Assembly: GCA_030549775.1 (NCBI GenBank) | Contig: CM060171.1 | Location: 59,206,360 to 59,270,359, forward strand | Length of the DNA: 64,000 nucleotides | From: Tamarix chinensis | Lineage: Eukaryota > Streptophyta > Magnoliopsida > Caryophyllales > Tamaricaceae | Reading direction: 5' to 3' | Shown: piece after piece, positions 1 to 12,907 of the stretch | Position numbering within the stretch: position 1 is the stretch's first letter | Layout: each line of letters opens with the position of its first letter | The notes under the pieces: generated by a model | Told to the model about the DNA's origin: nothing | Seen by the model: the letters and a program-made list of their open reading frames with translations, nothing else | Database searches by the model: none | Position numbers and translations under genes: made by a program

Positions 1-1512
1 GAGGCTATGTACAGTGCTATAATATGATTCTTTAATGATGATAACACACAACTAACCTATTGGATCGATTTTCATGATTTATGGTATTCTCACTAAGTAC
101 TTTGGAAGGTATTAATGGAAAAATCAGAATGAGTATGCTATAACTTCAAAAGGATAATGTAGTCTAAATTCTTAACCTAAATGGATTATCATGATGGTTT
201 GACTTAATCTAGGTTAAGCACTAATAGAAATCCTACCACATGGTTGGAGGATAATAATGGTTAAAATGGAATGATTTATGTGAATTTGCTACTTTGATGT
301 TATATGGGCCTTGTGTGATCACATAACCTTTAAAAATAACACACTAACCACTTAAAGTGAAAGATGATCAAGTTGTGCATGTGTGTGGGTTACCTGATCC
401 TTAATTAGCTACTAGGGGTTAGTTTTCCTTCAACTAGCATCCTAGTAGATCTTGGTACCTTACCTATTATAGACACTAGTAATACACATAAATGGTTTGG
501 TCACCTAGGTATTTTTTTTGGCTTCGGACAGACTTTATATCCATTAGTAGTTACTTATCTTCTGTTGAACATTGTGTCCTCTAGTTTGGAGTATGTGAGA
601 CAATGGGGTGGTATATAGTCCACCACTAGATAAAGATAAGGATAAGGATAAGGATGAGGATAGTAATAAGAATAAGGATTGTGAGAAAGGAAAAGGAAAA
701 TGTGAAAAAAATAATGCCTTGGAAGTAATTAATCTGATGGGTCATGTAAACATGGAATATGGACTTGATGAAATAAATTTTTAAGATTCATTCGTTTTTA
801 TCCATGGTACCTATGTTGTCTTGGTGAGCATAATGAGTTATGAGTTGTTTAAGTCCTTGCATGACAATAAACCCTGGTGCATTACATGATCATTGTAGAG
901 TAACTAAATACAATTATATGGTGAGCATGATAGGTTTTTAGCATGACTTTTCCTTTTTTCATATCCTTGTATGCTTTTGAATCCCATGGAGGAGGTAACT
1001 TCGCTTATTCAATGCATAGAATACTAATTTTCCCATTTGTTTTGTCACTTACTAAATCTTATGAGTAGGATATCATGTGCAGGTTTTAAGGATGGCTAGT
1101 ATTGGGCCTATCTTGTTTGGGGATTGGGGGCTTGAGAACATGGGAATTAAGAGACCACTGTTTGATCCTTAGTGGACCAAGTTTGGGGTTTGCCTTATTT
1201 TCATCTTATACATATTGTATATTTTCACTTCTAGTTTTGTCTCTTTTATATAATTAGATATTTGAGGGCCCCTTGAGGTGTTATTTTGTTAATGTTTTCC
1301 TATAGTAATTCTATATCATAATTCTCTCACACTCTGTTACTATTTTGGTTATTTTGATTTCATAGCTATATATCTAACATGGGACAGGCGGAAAATGTCT
1401 ATCCTATGTTAGGTGTGGCTGTAGCACCTTATTTTTCTTAAGTGTGTATGGTATTTTTCTGCTTCCATAATATTTTAAAATAAATTTTTAAATAGTGAAA
1501 AATAGGGACATG
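1..1512 (+). mobile_element. LTR fragment A (family L), 3' part
   Basis: This is the 3' part of a long LTR, recognised by collinear similarity with 3380-4790. Shared blocks include the stretch around 388-420 against about 3493-3530 and the 'gtgagaccatggggtggt' block (595 against 3815). The end of both copies is a T/A-rich stretch with 'tagtgaaaaatrggg'. No coding sequence is visible. The left end lies outside the window and the 3' boundary (about 1510, 'atagggaca') is inferred from the solo LTR at 22002-25828. The family identity rests on alignment by eye. Confidence 0.5.
628..660. repeat. Short GATAAG hexanucleotide tract
   Basis: About four to five imperfect copies of GATAAG lie inside LTR fragment A. 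The position equals the 'caatgataataa' stretch of copy B near 3845, which is not expanded, so the tract grew after the copies separated. Confidence 0.8.
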
Positions 1513-2000
1513 ATTGATTGATTAAGTTAGTCATATTTTTGAATTTAATTTTTATAAAAAAATTCCTTACACTAAAATGGAACCTTATCAACTCTTTCCT
1601 ATTGTCCTTAAGAGATTTCTAACCATTTTCATGATGTGTTTAACCCAAAATATTACCTCAATTTGCACTGGAGGTTAATTGAGACCAATGAGGGAGAGAG
1701 ATGACCTCAACCATTATCTTCTTCCTCCATTCTCCTCTACTTGATTCTAAGATTGAATGCTTTAACCATAGGTGTGCTTCTGAGCTGCTGGAATATTTCT
1801 TCCACAATGAGCTCCTATTTCTTCTTTTATGTATGATAATTCTGGCCTATTTGACCTGATTTCTCAAGAGTTACTAATTGAGCTTGGGAGGCAAGGTTAG
1901 CAAATCCCAAATAAATCCATCCGTTTTGATCAAATTCAAAAGGTGAATGATGGGGTTTCAAGTTACCTTCCAAACCCTAAGTGTTTCCCTTCTGGTTGGC

Positions 2001-2008
2001 TATAAATA
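2001..2008 (+). promoter_or_regulatory. Putative LTR TATA box
   Basis: TATAAATA follows a C/T-rich stretch and sits at the same place relative to the LTR 3' end as the TATA of the solo LTR at 23020. It probably marks the retrotransposon U3/R boundary. Activity is not implied. Confidence 0.45.
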
Positions 2009-2689
2009 GCTCCAATATTTCCTACAATTCATTTTCTTTCGACCATTAAACGCCCCTAAGTTTTGTATTCTCCTATCTTCTTTCCACATTTTGAGCACTT
2101 CCCAACATATTTTTCCCACTCTTCTAATCCTATCTCTAGCTCTCTCTTTTTTTCAATTTTTAAGCAAGGTAGGGTTAGATTTTATGAAAATATTGAGTGG
2201 TTCGGTTGATATTTTCTCTATTTTTGTCTTAGTGGTATGTCCTTATTCCTTTATATTTTCTTTCTCTAGATTTGACAAGATTGTGGTATAATATTTGAGT
2301 TAATATTTTGGCTTTTAGGGCTTCAAGAGTTGAAGTTTTCATAGATTTGGATATTATATTTTTAAGGGTATTTAGCCTGCATCAAGTAAGTAATTCTTGC
2401 TCTTAAAGTATTTAACTTGTGTAATGTATGAAAGGTGATATCTTTAGTTGGTTGATACATGTCAGTAAGAAGATATGTAGTTCTATGCATGAATTGCATG
2501 CTCAAATGATATAAATTGGGTAAAAATCATGAAAACGGATAAAATAGGCTATGATGATGTTATGGTGAGAAATGCATGATAATCTAGTTGGAAATATGTT
2601 AAGTGATGTTGATACATGTTCTATTGTGGTTAGAAGTGATTTTTATGCAATATTCTACATGAAATTTGTGAATTAGTGCTATGGGAAAA

Positions 2690-3050
2690 ACTAATTGACC
2701 GATTAGGTTAAAGCGTTCGCCTCGTTCCTAAAACAATCGATTGGTTGACCTGACCCATCGATTGGTATGCTTGTAAATACCTTGTTCTTGCTCTCTGCTT
2801 AAGTTTATTGACTAGTTTCGCAAAAATGATCAACTGGTCTATGTATGCTAGTAAAGACCTTGTTCTTGCTCTCTGCTTAAGTTTATTGACTAGTTTAGCA
2901 AAAATGATCAACTGGTTTGCCCAAGTTGATCAACGGTCTATGAATATGGTCTAGTTGAGTTAAACCAATTCACCGATCAACCCAGACCGATTGATTGGTT
3001 GGTGCAACTGATCGAATAGTTGGGCCATATCGATCGACTGGTGCGATTGA
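2690..3050. repeat. Array of CGATYGGT-type palindromic motifs
   Basis: At least six variants of ACCRATCGAYTGGT occur here, for example CAATCGATTG at 2734-2743, CATCGATTGGT near 2756, ACCGATTGATTGGT at 2986-2999 and ATCGATCGACTGGT at 3029-3042. Several neighbouring centres are 21-22 bp apart. The same motif type fills the LTRs and 3' region of copia element Z (38899-50026). Confidence 0.6.
2766..2921. repeat. 78-bp tandem duplication (two copies)
   Basis: Two nearly identical 78-bp units (2766-2843, 2844-2921) share 'ccttgttcttgctctctgc' at 2780 and 2858. Only a few substitutions separate them. The open frame across this stretch on the minus strand simply repeats with the DNA and is not a gene. 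Confidence 0.9.
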
Positions 3051-4790
3051 TTTTCTTAATTTGTTCCTTTTAAGTTCGAACATGCTTTGAGACCATGATT
3101 AGTACTATATCATGATTATTAATGGGATAAAATATAGATTTTAGCATGGCTTCTTGGTCTAATTAAGGGATTAAAATGGATCATATCTTATGCCATACAT
3201 TATGAGGGATGTAAAGGTTAAATGTGTACTTCACTCATGATAAGTGATAATATGGAGATAAGAGTTATGGACATTAGTAAGGGTATGACTTAAACCCTAT
3301 AGTGGATATCACTAAATTTGCCAAGGGAAATTTGATAACCCACATGGTTGGAAAAAATGAAAATAAAAATATTAATACAGTTTAATATGAGAATTTACCT
3401 TGGTTCTTATATGAACCTTGTGCGATCACCCCTCCTTATGAATAAAATACTAATAACTTAAAGAAAAAGAAAGTCGAGTTGAGTATGGGTCTGGGTTACC
3501 CAATCCTTTATTAGCTACTGGAGGTTAGTCTATTTTGGGTATTTTTGATCCTTTGGCTTTGCTTTTAGGTAAGATTCTGAGAGGTCCTGATGCCTTACCT
3601 ACTCTCAACACTAATAATGTACTAGGAGGTATCAATACTAAATGATTTGTTTACCTTAGTGGTTGGATTCGACTTGAACTTATGTCCATATTGGTTGACT
3701 TTAACCTAGACTTATGTCCATTGTGGTGATTGGCTTTGCCTTGTACTTATATCCACTTGGTGATTGGCTTCTGCTTGGACTTTATATCCCTTTTTGGATA
3801 GGTTTCCATGGTATGTGAGACCATGGGGTGGTGCACAGTCCATCACTCAATGATAATAAAATACGGTTGGTAATTACTAATTAATAAGTATGAATGATAA
3901 TCAAATGAATGGTTGAAAATTAGCTACGAAATGAAAGTAATGATATGGTTAACTAAATGGTTAAAGTTGCTTATGCATTTAATTAACCAGTTATAGTATG
4001 GAACATTAATTATAGTGATTGGCCTAGATAAATGAATGGCATACCTTAATGAAACTTGATAAATGGAAATGACCATAGGGGTTGTTGGGCTACTCTATGC
4101 TATTGCTCATGCAAGTGGTTATGTGAAAGTACTATGGTATCCTAAGCGTGATGTTTTTACTGTGATGATATTAAATATGATGGCATGATTTATGCACTCT
4201 TATTTATATGCATAAAGTCCTACCATGATGCATGCCATATATTATGTTTGTGAATGAAAAATTAGCATGCTTGTGCACATTGATGGAGTAACTTGGCAAA
4301 CATAGTACATAGTGTACTAATGTGCCATTTACTTGGTCACTTGCTCATTCACACGAGTAGAGAAGCATGTGTAGGTTTTTGGGAATGGTCGATAAAGGGC
4401 TTATCTTATTTAGGTTAGGTCTTGTGAGTGAGGACATCCAGAATGTTTTGATGGGGTTCGTGGAGGACCATGGTATTTATTTTTGGCCTCGTGCCCCAAC
4501 CCATGTTTTTTAATTCTGTGCCTTTAATATTTTTTTTGTAACGATTATATTGGAACCCATTAGGGTTACTTGTTGTAAACATTTTGGAATGGTTTTAATT
4601 AAATTGTTATTTGTGCACTTGGTTGTTTTAGTGTTTTGTTAGTTTAGCCTTATATCTGATATGTGGTAGGCGGTGGACTTCTAATCTATGTTACGTACGA
4701 CGGTAAAATCCCATTTTATAAATATTTTATGCTTCTGCAACATATTTTAACATAATTTTTTGATAGTGAAAAATGGGGGTTTTATAGGGT

Positions 4791-5350
4791 GGTGCAACCC
4801 TAATGGCTCACCGTGAGTTGTTGATGAAAGTTTAGCAATTTTGGATGGGTGGTTGATGCAACAAAGGGGAATTGGAGTGAGGTATTCATTCAAGTAAGGT
4901 GAGGCAATGTGAGGGGTTGGTGTTAGAGGGTGGTGGTTCACGTGAGGAAAAGCTATAAAATGTAGTTTCAACATAGGGAATGAATGTGAAGTAAGAGGGA
5001 GAAGAAGGGATTATGACTACATTAAAGGATATCAAATCAATGAAGATGAGGATGCTCTAATTTGGGATTGAATGAAAGAAATGACAAATAAAGGGAGGAT
5101 GTAGGGGTCTATTGCAATAAAAGGAAGAAGTATGAAAGATATTAAAGTAAGATAGGTTTAGAATGTCTGTTGGTAAAGAAGGGGTGTTCATGTAAAAAAA
5201 AGGCCATGGGTTGGGTGGGCTATGTAGTTAGGGTTGAACCAAATTACGACAACCCTAATTAGTAAAGGATAGGGTTAAAAAGGTATAATTACCAATATCT
5301 AAAAATAAAAAGATAAATACCTAAATATTAAGGTTGGAAAATTGTAGGGT
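4791..5350 (-). mobile_element. G/A-rich LTR-like fragment, minus orientation
   Basis: The stretch is strongly purine-rich (GGAGG, GAGGG, GGTGGTGG). Read on the minus strand it resembles the C/T-rich leader segments found after the TATA in L-type LTRs at 52440-53130 and 61900-62620 (CCACCACCC, CTCACA words). It is probably an inverted LTR fragment abutting copy B. No ORF of note and no clean boundary are visible. Confidence 0.3.
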
Positions 5351-6230
5351 GATATAATTTCTAATATTTTGATGCTCATTTATTTTTCTTATAAAGTTAT
5401 CAAATCATAATATATCATATATCATGCTGAAAACATAACTCAAAGTATTAAAAAATAAAAATTCATGAAATTCATGATTCAAAAATCTTAAAAACATGTT
5501 TTTGAACATCAATACTTTTGAACCCTTTTAAATTCATGATTAATCTTCAAAATATTAGGATAAGATATAACTTACCTCTTGAAGCCACAAATAATTGGTT
5601 AATAAGAAATAGAACTTTTGATATCAATATATAATGCCACAAACATCAAAGAACCTACTCTTCAATGCTTATTTCTTCAAATCCTCCATGAAAGTACAAT
5701 TGATAATCCTTAAAGCCCTTCTTTATAATTGTGTGATTCATTTAATAAAAATAAAAAATGAGAGGATAAAACAAATATTTAGAGTTGCTTGCTTCTTTAA
5801 CCAAGAAAGAACTTAATGGGCTTGTTTGCTTTTTTCCTTTGATTATGATTTATATATTTGATCTCCCATAAAATTTTCTTTTCTTCCCTTAACTCACTTA
5901 CTTCATCCTTAACTAAAAGTAGCTATCATATGGAAAAAGTGGAGGTATAAAGTAGTTAAAAATTTGGCTTCCAACTCCAACACGGTTGTGTTAGGTGTCA
6001 ATTTTTATTTTTTAGCAATACATTAAGTGTATTGACAGTTAAATTCATAAAAATATTTTCCGCACTTAAATTAGCATGGCCAAATGCATTACTAGAGGAT
6101 GTCATTCATCCTCTTTACTCTCTTTATCTTTGCATTCATCTTTCTTTCATGCAAAACACATTAGATTAAATCTTTGCTTTCAATTTATAACCATGAAATT
6201 AAAATAACTACCTATCATTGATTCAAGATT
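5351..6230. other. Unassigned AT-rich DNA
   Basis: No coding region, RNA gene or recognisable element is visible. The stretch contains short direct repeats and A/T runs only and is probably decayed transposon sequence. Confidence 0.5.
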
Positions 6231-6760
6231 CTTAGGATGATTGGTTGCCTATAGGTCTACCCTGATGCCATGGATTCATGCTCAATTAACATACTCCAAA
6301 TTTCAAATTCATGACATATACGATTTCTTAATACCTAAGGAAGTTAAAGTGCCTTGGTGGAGAACTATTTGTCTTATCCCAATAGAACCTAAGCACAAAC
6401 ATATTTTCTAGATTGTTGCCCATCCCAGGTTTCTTACTAATGATAATTTGACTACGTCATTTCCTATAATAGCTCCCCAGTATTATTTTTTATCATAGGA
6501 TGAATGCATCCAACACTTGATGCTATAGTATCCTATCACACGGTGGGTTTGGAGGCTAGCTAAAAAAGTTTTTGGAGCTCCTAAACTCACCACAAATTGG
6601 GTCAGGCAGTTGCAATCAACAAATAGAACAATTAGAGTCTCTCCCATCAATATATAACTACTTAGGGATTTCCTAGATAAAGGCCTATATGAAGTATGAT
6701 AATCTAGGAATGATTTACTTTTCTCAAATGTAGGTCTTATGTGGACCAAATTCGTTTTAC
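6231..6760 (+). pseudogene. Decayed LINE reverse-transcriptase zinc-binding domain (zf-RVT)
   Basis: The plus-strand translation, with stops, reads as the C-terminal domain of a plant non-LTR retrotransposon. It has a 'KVPWWRTICLIPIEPKHKH' segment like the 'W..L.......PKHSF..WL' start of zf-RVT, then 'LTNDNLT' for the 'RL.T.DRL' block, 'DECIQHLML' for 'E...HLF..C', and 'RWVWRLAKKVFG' for the 'VW..L....G' block. The zinc-binding cysteines are largely lost. At least three in-frame stops make it a pseudogene. Upstream endonuclease/RT parts are absent, which is typical of 5'-truncated LINEs. The identification is by motif pattern only. Confidence 0.45.
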
Positions 6761-6899
6761 ATATGCATTGTCAGTAAGATGTCTCCATATAGATAGGATA
6801 GAAAAGTTTGGTGGTTCAAGTACCTACATTGGTGCCTTCTATAGGTTTGGTTGTACATATCCCTAATTTAAGGATATAATTTTTTTGGAATTCAAAATA
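6761..6899. other. Short unassigned stretch after LINE remnant
   Basis: AT-rich DNA ending in 'ttcaaaataaaataaaatg'. It may be the LINE 3' UTR/A-rich tail, but no target duplication was found. Confidence 0.3.
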
Positions 6900-7745
6900 A
6901 AATAAAATGTAAACATCAATTTAGGAAATTGAAGCACCGCGTTGAAGTCCGTCTATATTGTTTTATCAATTGAACTCTTCTCTTTCTCTTCTATTATTTT
7001 GTATTTTATTTCATTATTATTATTTATGCTTTCAATTATGTACAAGTAATCATTTGTTCTAAAATCAAATTAAGTTTGATTCTATTATTGATTTGATGAA
7101 AAGTTCAATTGGTGTCAAAATTGTTTGAATTGCATTATTCAATTGCTAGCATTTAATTTATTAGGATTAGAACAATAGATCATTGTTTTAATCTAATTAG
7201 ATTGTAATTAACACTAAAACTTAGCATTTAAATGGGAATTAATGAATCATAAAAGTAGATTAGTAATTCTTGGGAATTAGTTGAATTAGCTTGTTCTTAA
7301 TTAGTGTAGTTAGGTCTATAGCCATGAAATTATGTTGTTAGCTTTAATTGAGCATGACTTCTAGTTTTTGAAAGAGATTAATGGTTAATTTTGCATAATT
7401 TTTCCGAATGTATTTAGTAAGTATGATACAAGATAGATTTATTTATTAAATTACATTATAATTATAACCGAAATTAAATCTTAGGCTTGTTTCTAATTGT
7501 TTGAATTCATAATTATTAGTCTCCATCATAGTTGTCAATTTATTTTCCTACGGTTATCACCCATCCCATTTTGTTTAATCCATTTATATAGTACAAAAAT
7601 AATGAAAATCAGTAGTTAACACTGAAATCTTTAAGGATACGACCTTATTTTGCTCCTATAATATTTGTATGCTTGTAGATTTAAGCGAACAAGTTTTTAC
7701 CACCATTGTTGAGGATGAAACCTTTGTCACTCTATTAATTCCCTA
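6900..7745 (+). mobile_element. Ty3/gypsy-type LTR 3' portion (TAT/Athila-like), degenerate
   Basis: The segment ends with 'ggatacgacctt' followed by a short AT-rich stretch (7634-7740), a signature common at the U5 end of TAT/Athila-type LTRs. The same signature and upstream blocks recur at 55205-56715 ('gggatacgaccttaaattg' near 56660; similar 'aaaagtag...aattagg' segments). No internal domain follows, so it is a solo or truncated LTR. Lineage assignment is inference. Confidence 0.35.
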
Positions 7746-8345
7746 ATATTAAAATCATTACAATAACTAGGAAGGATAATGACAAATGAGTTCTTATAAA
7801 AAGCATAGAATTGAGGGTTAAATGAACATAAATAAACAATTATACTTAAAACACCTCTTAACATCAAATACTATGCTATATATAAGATAATAGCAATCTA
7901 CATGTTCTAATATAATTATAAGCATCAATATCTCACCATACTAGGTAGTTTCTAATATTATATACACGAATTAACTTAGTATTCTTAGTAAGGGATATAA
8001 AACTAGGGTGAAACCCATTTAAATTGATATATGTATACAAATACTTTAAAATCAATCCATTGAATTATACTAAATCACAAATTAAACTTATAATATAATA
8101 CCTATTATAAATATTAAGATTTTGGAAATGTAATGTATTATAACCAAGTTCAAAGAATCATACTACTATACTAAAATATTATGTTAACACTAAGAAACTA
8201 AGGTTGTGTATGACCTTAATTGGCCTCCTTGATTAGAGTTGATGACATTTCTTGAAGATAAGTGGTGAACCTGTTAGGTTGATGAATATTATTTCCTATT
8301 AGCCTTAAAGTAGGAGATTGTTAAATGGTGGAGTCTAATAAACTA
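7746..8345. other. Unassigned AT-rich DNA
   Basis: No gene or recognisable element is visible; the stretch has many short AATA/TATA runs. Confidence 0.5.
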
Positions 8346-8593
8346 AGTGTAATACTCCAAAATTTAATAATAAAAAATTTTATTTTTTTGGAAGTAATAA
8401 TAATAAAATAATAAGGGTTACACCGCATTCAAGATAGAGAACTTTCTTTCTATACCTAATAGATGTTAGGTACAAGGCTAAAAGAATTAGTATCCAAAGA
8501 TCACACATGGAAAAAAACTTGATTTTTTAATGATACAAGATTATGAAATAGGAGAGAAAATATAGAGACAAGAGATAATAAAGGCTTAAAAGT

Positions 8594-8624
<31 letters not shown>

Positions 8625-11579
8625 TAATTGGATGTTAAACTACCCAAATAATAACTCATCACAACAATCACATCAATAGCATCAAAACAATAGATACCTA
8701 TGAAATAAGGTGGCATTTGTCCATGGGAATAAGCAACACCTATAAAAAAAGATGGTTAGTTGCTACGTAGTAAGGTAACACTACACATTAGTAGAATAAT
8801 GCATTAATGGCACATAGGAATCATAATATAAGATAGATATTTTACATTCATATATTCTCATGATATATTTTAAGTAAATAGAAAACCAGATTAGGGTTCA
8901 ATGTTAGGTGAACACAACATTCCATTTGCTTAGTGTCATTGAGGTTGGAAAACCACTTGCATTATATGCTCTCCTCTTTCCGCCCATAGATGGGAGATAT
9001 ATAGTCAAGCTCACTATTATTATATTAAATACTCTCTTTTTTTTTTCACCAAAGATAGAAGAAACATAACTAATCTCATTGATACTCTCACATCTAGGTC
9101 ACCAGTTAACCACTAATTTTTAAGTACATGTACCCTATTGTTTGATAAGATTGGTATAGAGTATGTTAGAGTCCTCTATTTCTAACAAAACTAATCCATT
9201 TTCATCAAAACATTTACAACACTTGGAATGACTTGGTCTTGACTCATGTAATCTTCCACTTTATGTAATAACATCTTATTAATTCATAAATCAACATTTA
9301 GAACATCATAATGTATCAATTGAATTACTCATCATCATATCACTTTCACTTATATTACCAGTATCTTATCATATGGGACACTACTATTATTGTTATATGA
9401 AATACTAATTATAACAAAATTCATAGCATTTATCATTATTATTATAAAATGCTTAGAAATGTATCATGGTTATCAAATCAAACATGCTATAATCTAATGA
9501 TGCAATTATAAGATGTATAGGAAGATAACAAGCACAATATGAGATATTAGCTAAGTGAAAATATTATAATGCCCTCATAAAACTCTAATTTACATCTCAC
9601 TCACGACTTCATCCATAAAACCCACCAAAATTTACTGAACACTACAATATTTCATGTTTAAAACATAACTAAAATAAATATTTAACTCCAATGTTTCACA
9701 CATAAAATATTAATTATACCCTTAGGGTTTCTAAGCTTATTTTAAGGAACTTTCACACAATATTAATAATTATATTAAGTATATTAACCAAAATTATTCA
9801 CATATCACGCTTATCAAATTTTTTCCTAATTATCATTTTCTTGAACTTAATTTTCCAAAATTTCTTCTTAATATAAATTCATTCATACTCTACCAAATCC
9901 TATCATGTCATGTGTCAAATTTATGCAAAAACCTCAATGAATATAATGACATACTATTTTTTCACAAAACTCACAAATTCAACCCAAATTTCTTTATAAC
10001 ACAAAATAACACCAAAATCAAATTCTCTTAAATTCCCTGATATTCTATCAAATACCCAAATATGCAATTAATAAAAATTAAATTAGATGTCTAATTTATA
10101 AAATACCAAAGGCATAACACATAGAAACATACTTAATAAGCCTCATTGAAAGCCCATAAAAACCAAAAGTGAAAACCTCACCAAATCCCAAAAAGCCCAA
10201 AAATAAACCTCAATCTAGTAGTCACCAAAAACACTTTAATAAAAGGTATAATAAATAACAACATACATAATATTAGGAAACAATAAAATCATGCTTGGAA
10301 TTTAAGAACATGGTGTAGAATGGTCTAACATGGCATATTTCACATAAAATTATAGAATTACATAACATATGAACATAAGCCATAAAAATAAAAAAATCAT
10401 CGCTTAATAGAATAAAACATGTTAACATTATACTTAAAAAAAAAGAACACATAATCATCAAAAGTCTTAATCTAGAGTTGTGTATCCAGAACACCAATCT
10501 CTTAGCAAGGTTACTCATAATTAACACCTTAGGATCACCTAAAAAAATAACATAGAATTAGATAATTGAAATAGAACAAGGGTTATAATAGAAGGGAAAA
10601 TTAAAAGGAATGAGAGAAATACCTTATGCTAAAAAATAAGTGCTAGCACAAGCTTGAATATCGCTTCATCCATCCAAAAGCTTTAACTTTTTGTTGCTTA
10701 GAAACAAGTGCTAAAGAGGTAAAAACATAGGATCTTACAAGAAAAGAGTGGAGGAAGGAGAAGAGGGTTTGACTCAGTTGGGGCTAGGATAAGCAAGAAT
10801 AAATAGGATTAAAAGGAAAATCTAGAGGAGAGAAGAGGGAGCAAGGGTATAAAACTAGAATAATAAGCTGAGTGTAAAATTTAAAAACCAACGGGGCATA
10901 AGCCCTTATAGTAGTAAACTAAGGTAGCGATAGAGGGAGAGAAATTTGATGAGGAGATTTCTTACAAGAAATAATATTAATGGGAGTAACTGACATAGGT
11001 GAGGGAGTGTAAGAGAATTGGTGACCGGTGATTAAAGTTGATTCTGAATAAAAATTGGTTGAATGGGTAGGGCCACGTAAGTCCAAATCAAGAGGGTCAA
11101 GGGATTATATTTAATGGTTAACAATGACAATGAAGGATCAACAATAATTAAAAATATTCATGTAAGGTAGTAAGCCTAATGAATGGGTAAAATTAGGGAA
11201 ATAATCAAATAATTTTTAAAAATATGAAAAATTAAGGAAATGGTTATAAACTAATCTAAGAACCAAAATATAAAAAAAATTAGCATAATTTTTTTGGATT
11301 TAAAATAAATCAAAATAACTAATTTAGGGAAAAATTATTTAACTCTTATCAATCGTAAGGGCTGTGCAAATGGTTTCTCTACTTGTAGGTTAGTTAGTCA
11401 TAGGGTAATGGCCAATCAGTTATCAATTAGATGCAGTGAAAACTAATGTTTAAAGGGCATAAAAAGTATAAATTAATGTTTATTAGTTAATATAAGATGA
11501 TTAGTGAATGATAAGAGATTAGGGAAAGGTAAAAAAAATACAATCCTCCAGAAATTAGGGTTAGAAAACTTTTGGATAT
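8346..11579 (-). mobile_element. LTR-like unit, minus orientation (family L relative)
   Basis: The unit begins 'TGTAATACTCC' and ends 'GGATATTACA', short imperfect inverted ends with TG...CA as in LTRs. The left 100 bp resemble the reverse complement of the ends of other L copies ('ccaaaattt', then a spaced 'gggttac' and a 'taggt' palindromic block). A G/A-rich block at 10720-10870 corresponds to the C/T-rich leader in the reverse orientation. No flanking 5-bp duplication is visible (CTAAG against CACAG), so boundaries or integrity are uncertain. There are no coding domains. Confidence 0.4.
8594..8624. repeat. Compound (GT)n(GA)n microsatellite
   Basis: About eight TG units run directly into about eight GA units, inside the minus-oriented LTR-like unit. 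Confidence 0.95.
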
Positions 11580-12220
11580 TACACACAGAATCATAAAAGT
11601 ATCAAGCTTTAACATTATGATGTATGTGCTTAAAATTTGATTTATTAGGAGGTTTTTTGAAGATTGTATGGTTTGTGATGTTATATTACTCTATCATTGA
11701 GAGCCTTGTAGTGAATAGGTGAAAAATGAAGGATTATGTAAATAACATCAGTGTCCCATGTTGTTTCACATAGAAGCCCATGTTACGCATCGCCTCAAAC
11801 ACATTTATTTCATATTATATACATATATACAAGTGTAAATGGACACATCAGCGCCAAATCAGTAAGTAATTTTTTTAACCACATAAATATATATTTTTCT
11901 TTTTCTTAATTTATTACTTATTCTTTGATACTTAAATACCATATATCAAAACATTTTGTGTGTTGTTGGATGACTAGTTATGTAATTTGCTAAGTTATGC
12001 AGTAGATGGTTGATGATTAAAAGGATTAAAAAATCTATCATTGGATAACTCCACGGTTATGTGTTCCTTTCTAGGATTAGTCCAAGGTTGGGTGATATCA
12101 TTAGAAGATTCTTAGAAAGTGTGTGAGTGAGGAAAAAAATACATTAAAAAAAATACTCTTGTTATTCTATAGGGTCTATTATTAATTCTAAAAGTACTCA
12201 AGATAACTATCCTTGACTTG
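11580..12220. other. Unassigned AT-rich DNA
   Basis: No ORF or recognised element is visible. The stretch lies between two minus-oriented LTR-like units. Confidence 0.5.
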
Positions 12221-12907
12221 TAACATCCCAAAATTAATGAACTAAAAGTTTTCATTAAAATGAGCTTGTTGAGAAAGCCAAAATGATAAAACATAGGGGT
12301 ATTATGCTGTATCTAACATAGAAGAGGTGCTTCTTATGACTAATCTATGCGAAGTCACGACAAAAGTAACATCGTACCTAGAAACCAGGTGTGGAAAGTA
12401 CTTGATCCCTCCATGATAGAAGATACAAAACATAGATAAAAGAACATGCATAAGGAACGAACAAAATAGGCTTCGAAGGAGAGAGAGAGATTTTGAATAA
12501 AAATACACTAGAACAAACACATTAGTATAAACTAATTGAATTAGTAAGTTTCATCAAAATATTCCTATAGAGTCACATCTTCCCATTGAAAAGGCAAGTG
12601 GTACTAAGTAATCCACTATAGATTACTAAGCATGCAAAGGTAATATGGAGGAAATATAAGGTATCACAAGAGGAATATGGCATAAAAACAATAAATAATA
12701 CATGTGATAGCAAGAATGATAATCATGCCATATTATTACCATCACTAAGAAAAAATTCTCAACATCTTATTATTTTTTACCATATAAAAATTCAATAAGT
12801 GATTGAAATCCTTCTAAATATTTATTTACATTGAGTTTAAGGACCCCACTATTCATAGTAGGTAGAATGATATCAACAATGAACAAACCTAAGGCATAAT
12901 GCTCATG
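12221..12907 (-). mobile_element. LTR 3'-end fragment, minus orientation, interrupted by the CACTA element
   Basis: It starts 'TGTAACATCCCAAAAT', the reverse complement of an L-type LTR end. It then shows the spaced 'ggggtattatgc...ctaacatag' block seen at the matching place in 8346-8480. The unit stops at 12907, where the CACTA terminal repeat begins, so the transposon probably inserted into it. Confidence 0.4.

Larger units (their letters stand above)
1513..4790 (+). mobile_element. Long LTR copy B (family L), plus orientation
   Basis: This LTR-like unit directly follows copy A. It has a TATA-like TATAAATA at 2001-2008, and the distance from there to its end (about 2.8 kb) equals that in the well-delimited solo LTR at 22002-25828 (TATA at 23020). 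The final 120 bp resemble the ends of the other L copies, including a polypurine-flanked 'aatgggggtttta' end. There is no flanking gag-pol, so it is a solo LTR or a truncated element. The start is only approximate. It contains a 78-bp duplication and an array of palindromic motifs, both listed separately. Confidence 0.5.

Noticed and set aside
2708..2911. 67-codon frame with internal repeat
   Set aside because: Follows the 78-bp DNA duplication and palindromic motif array.
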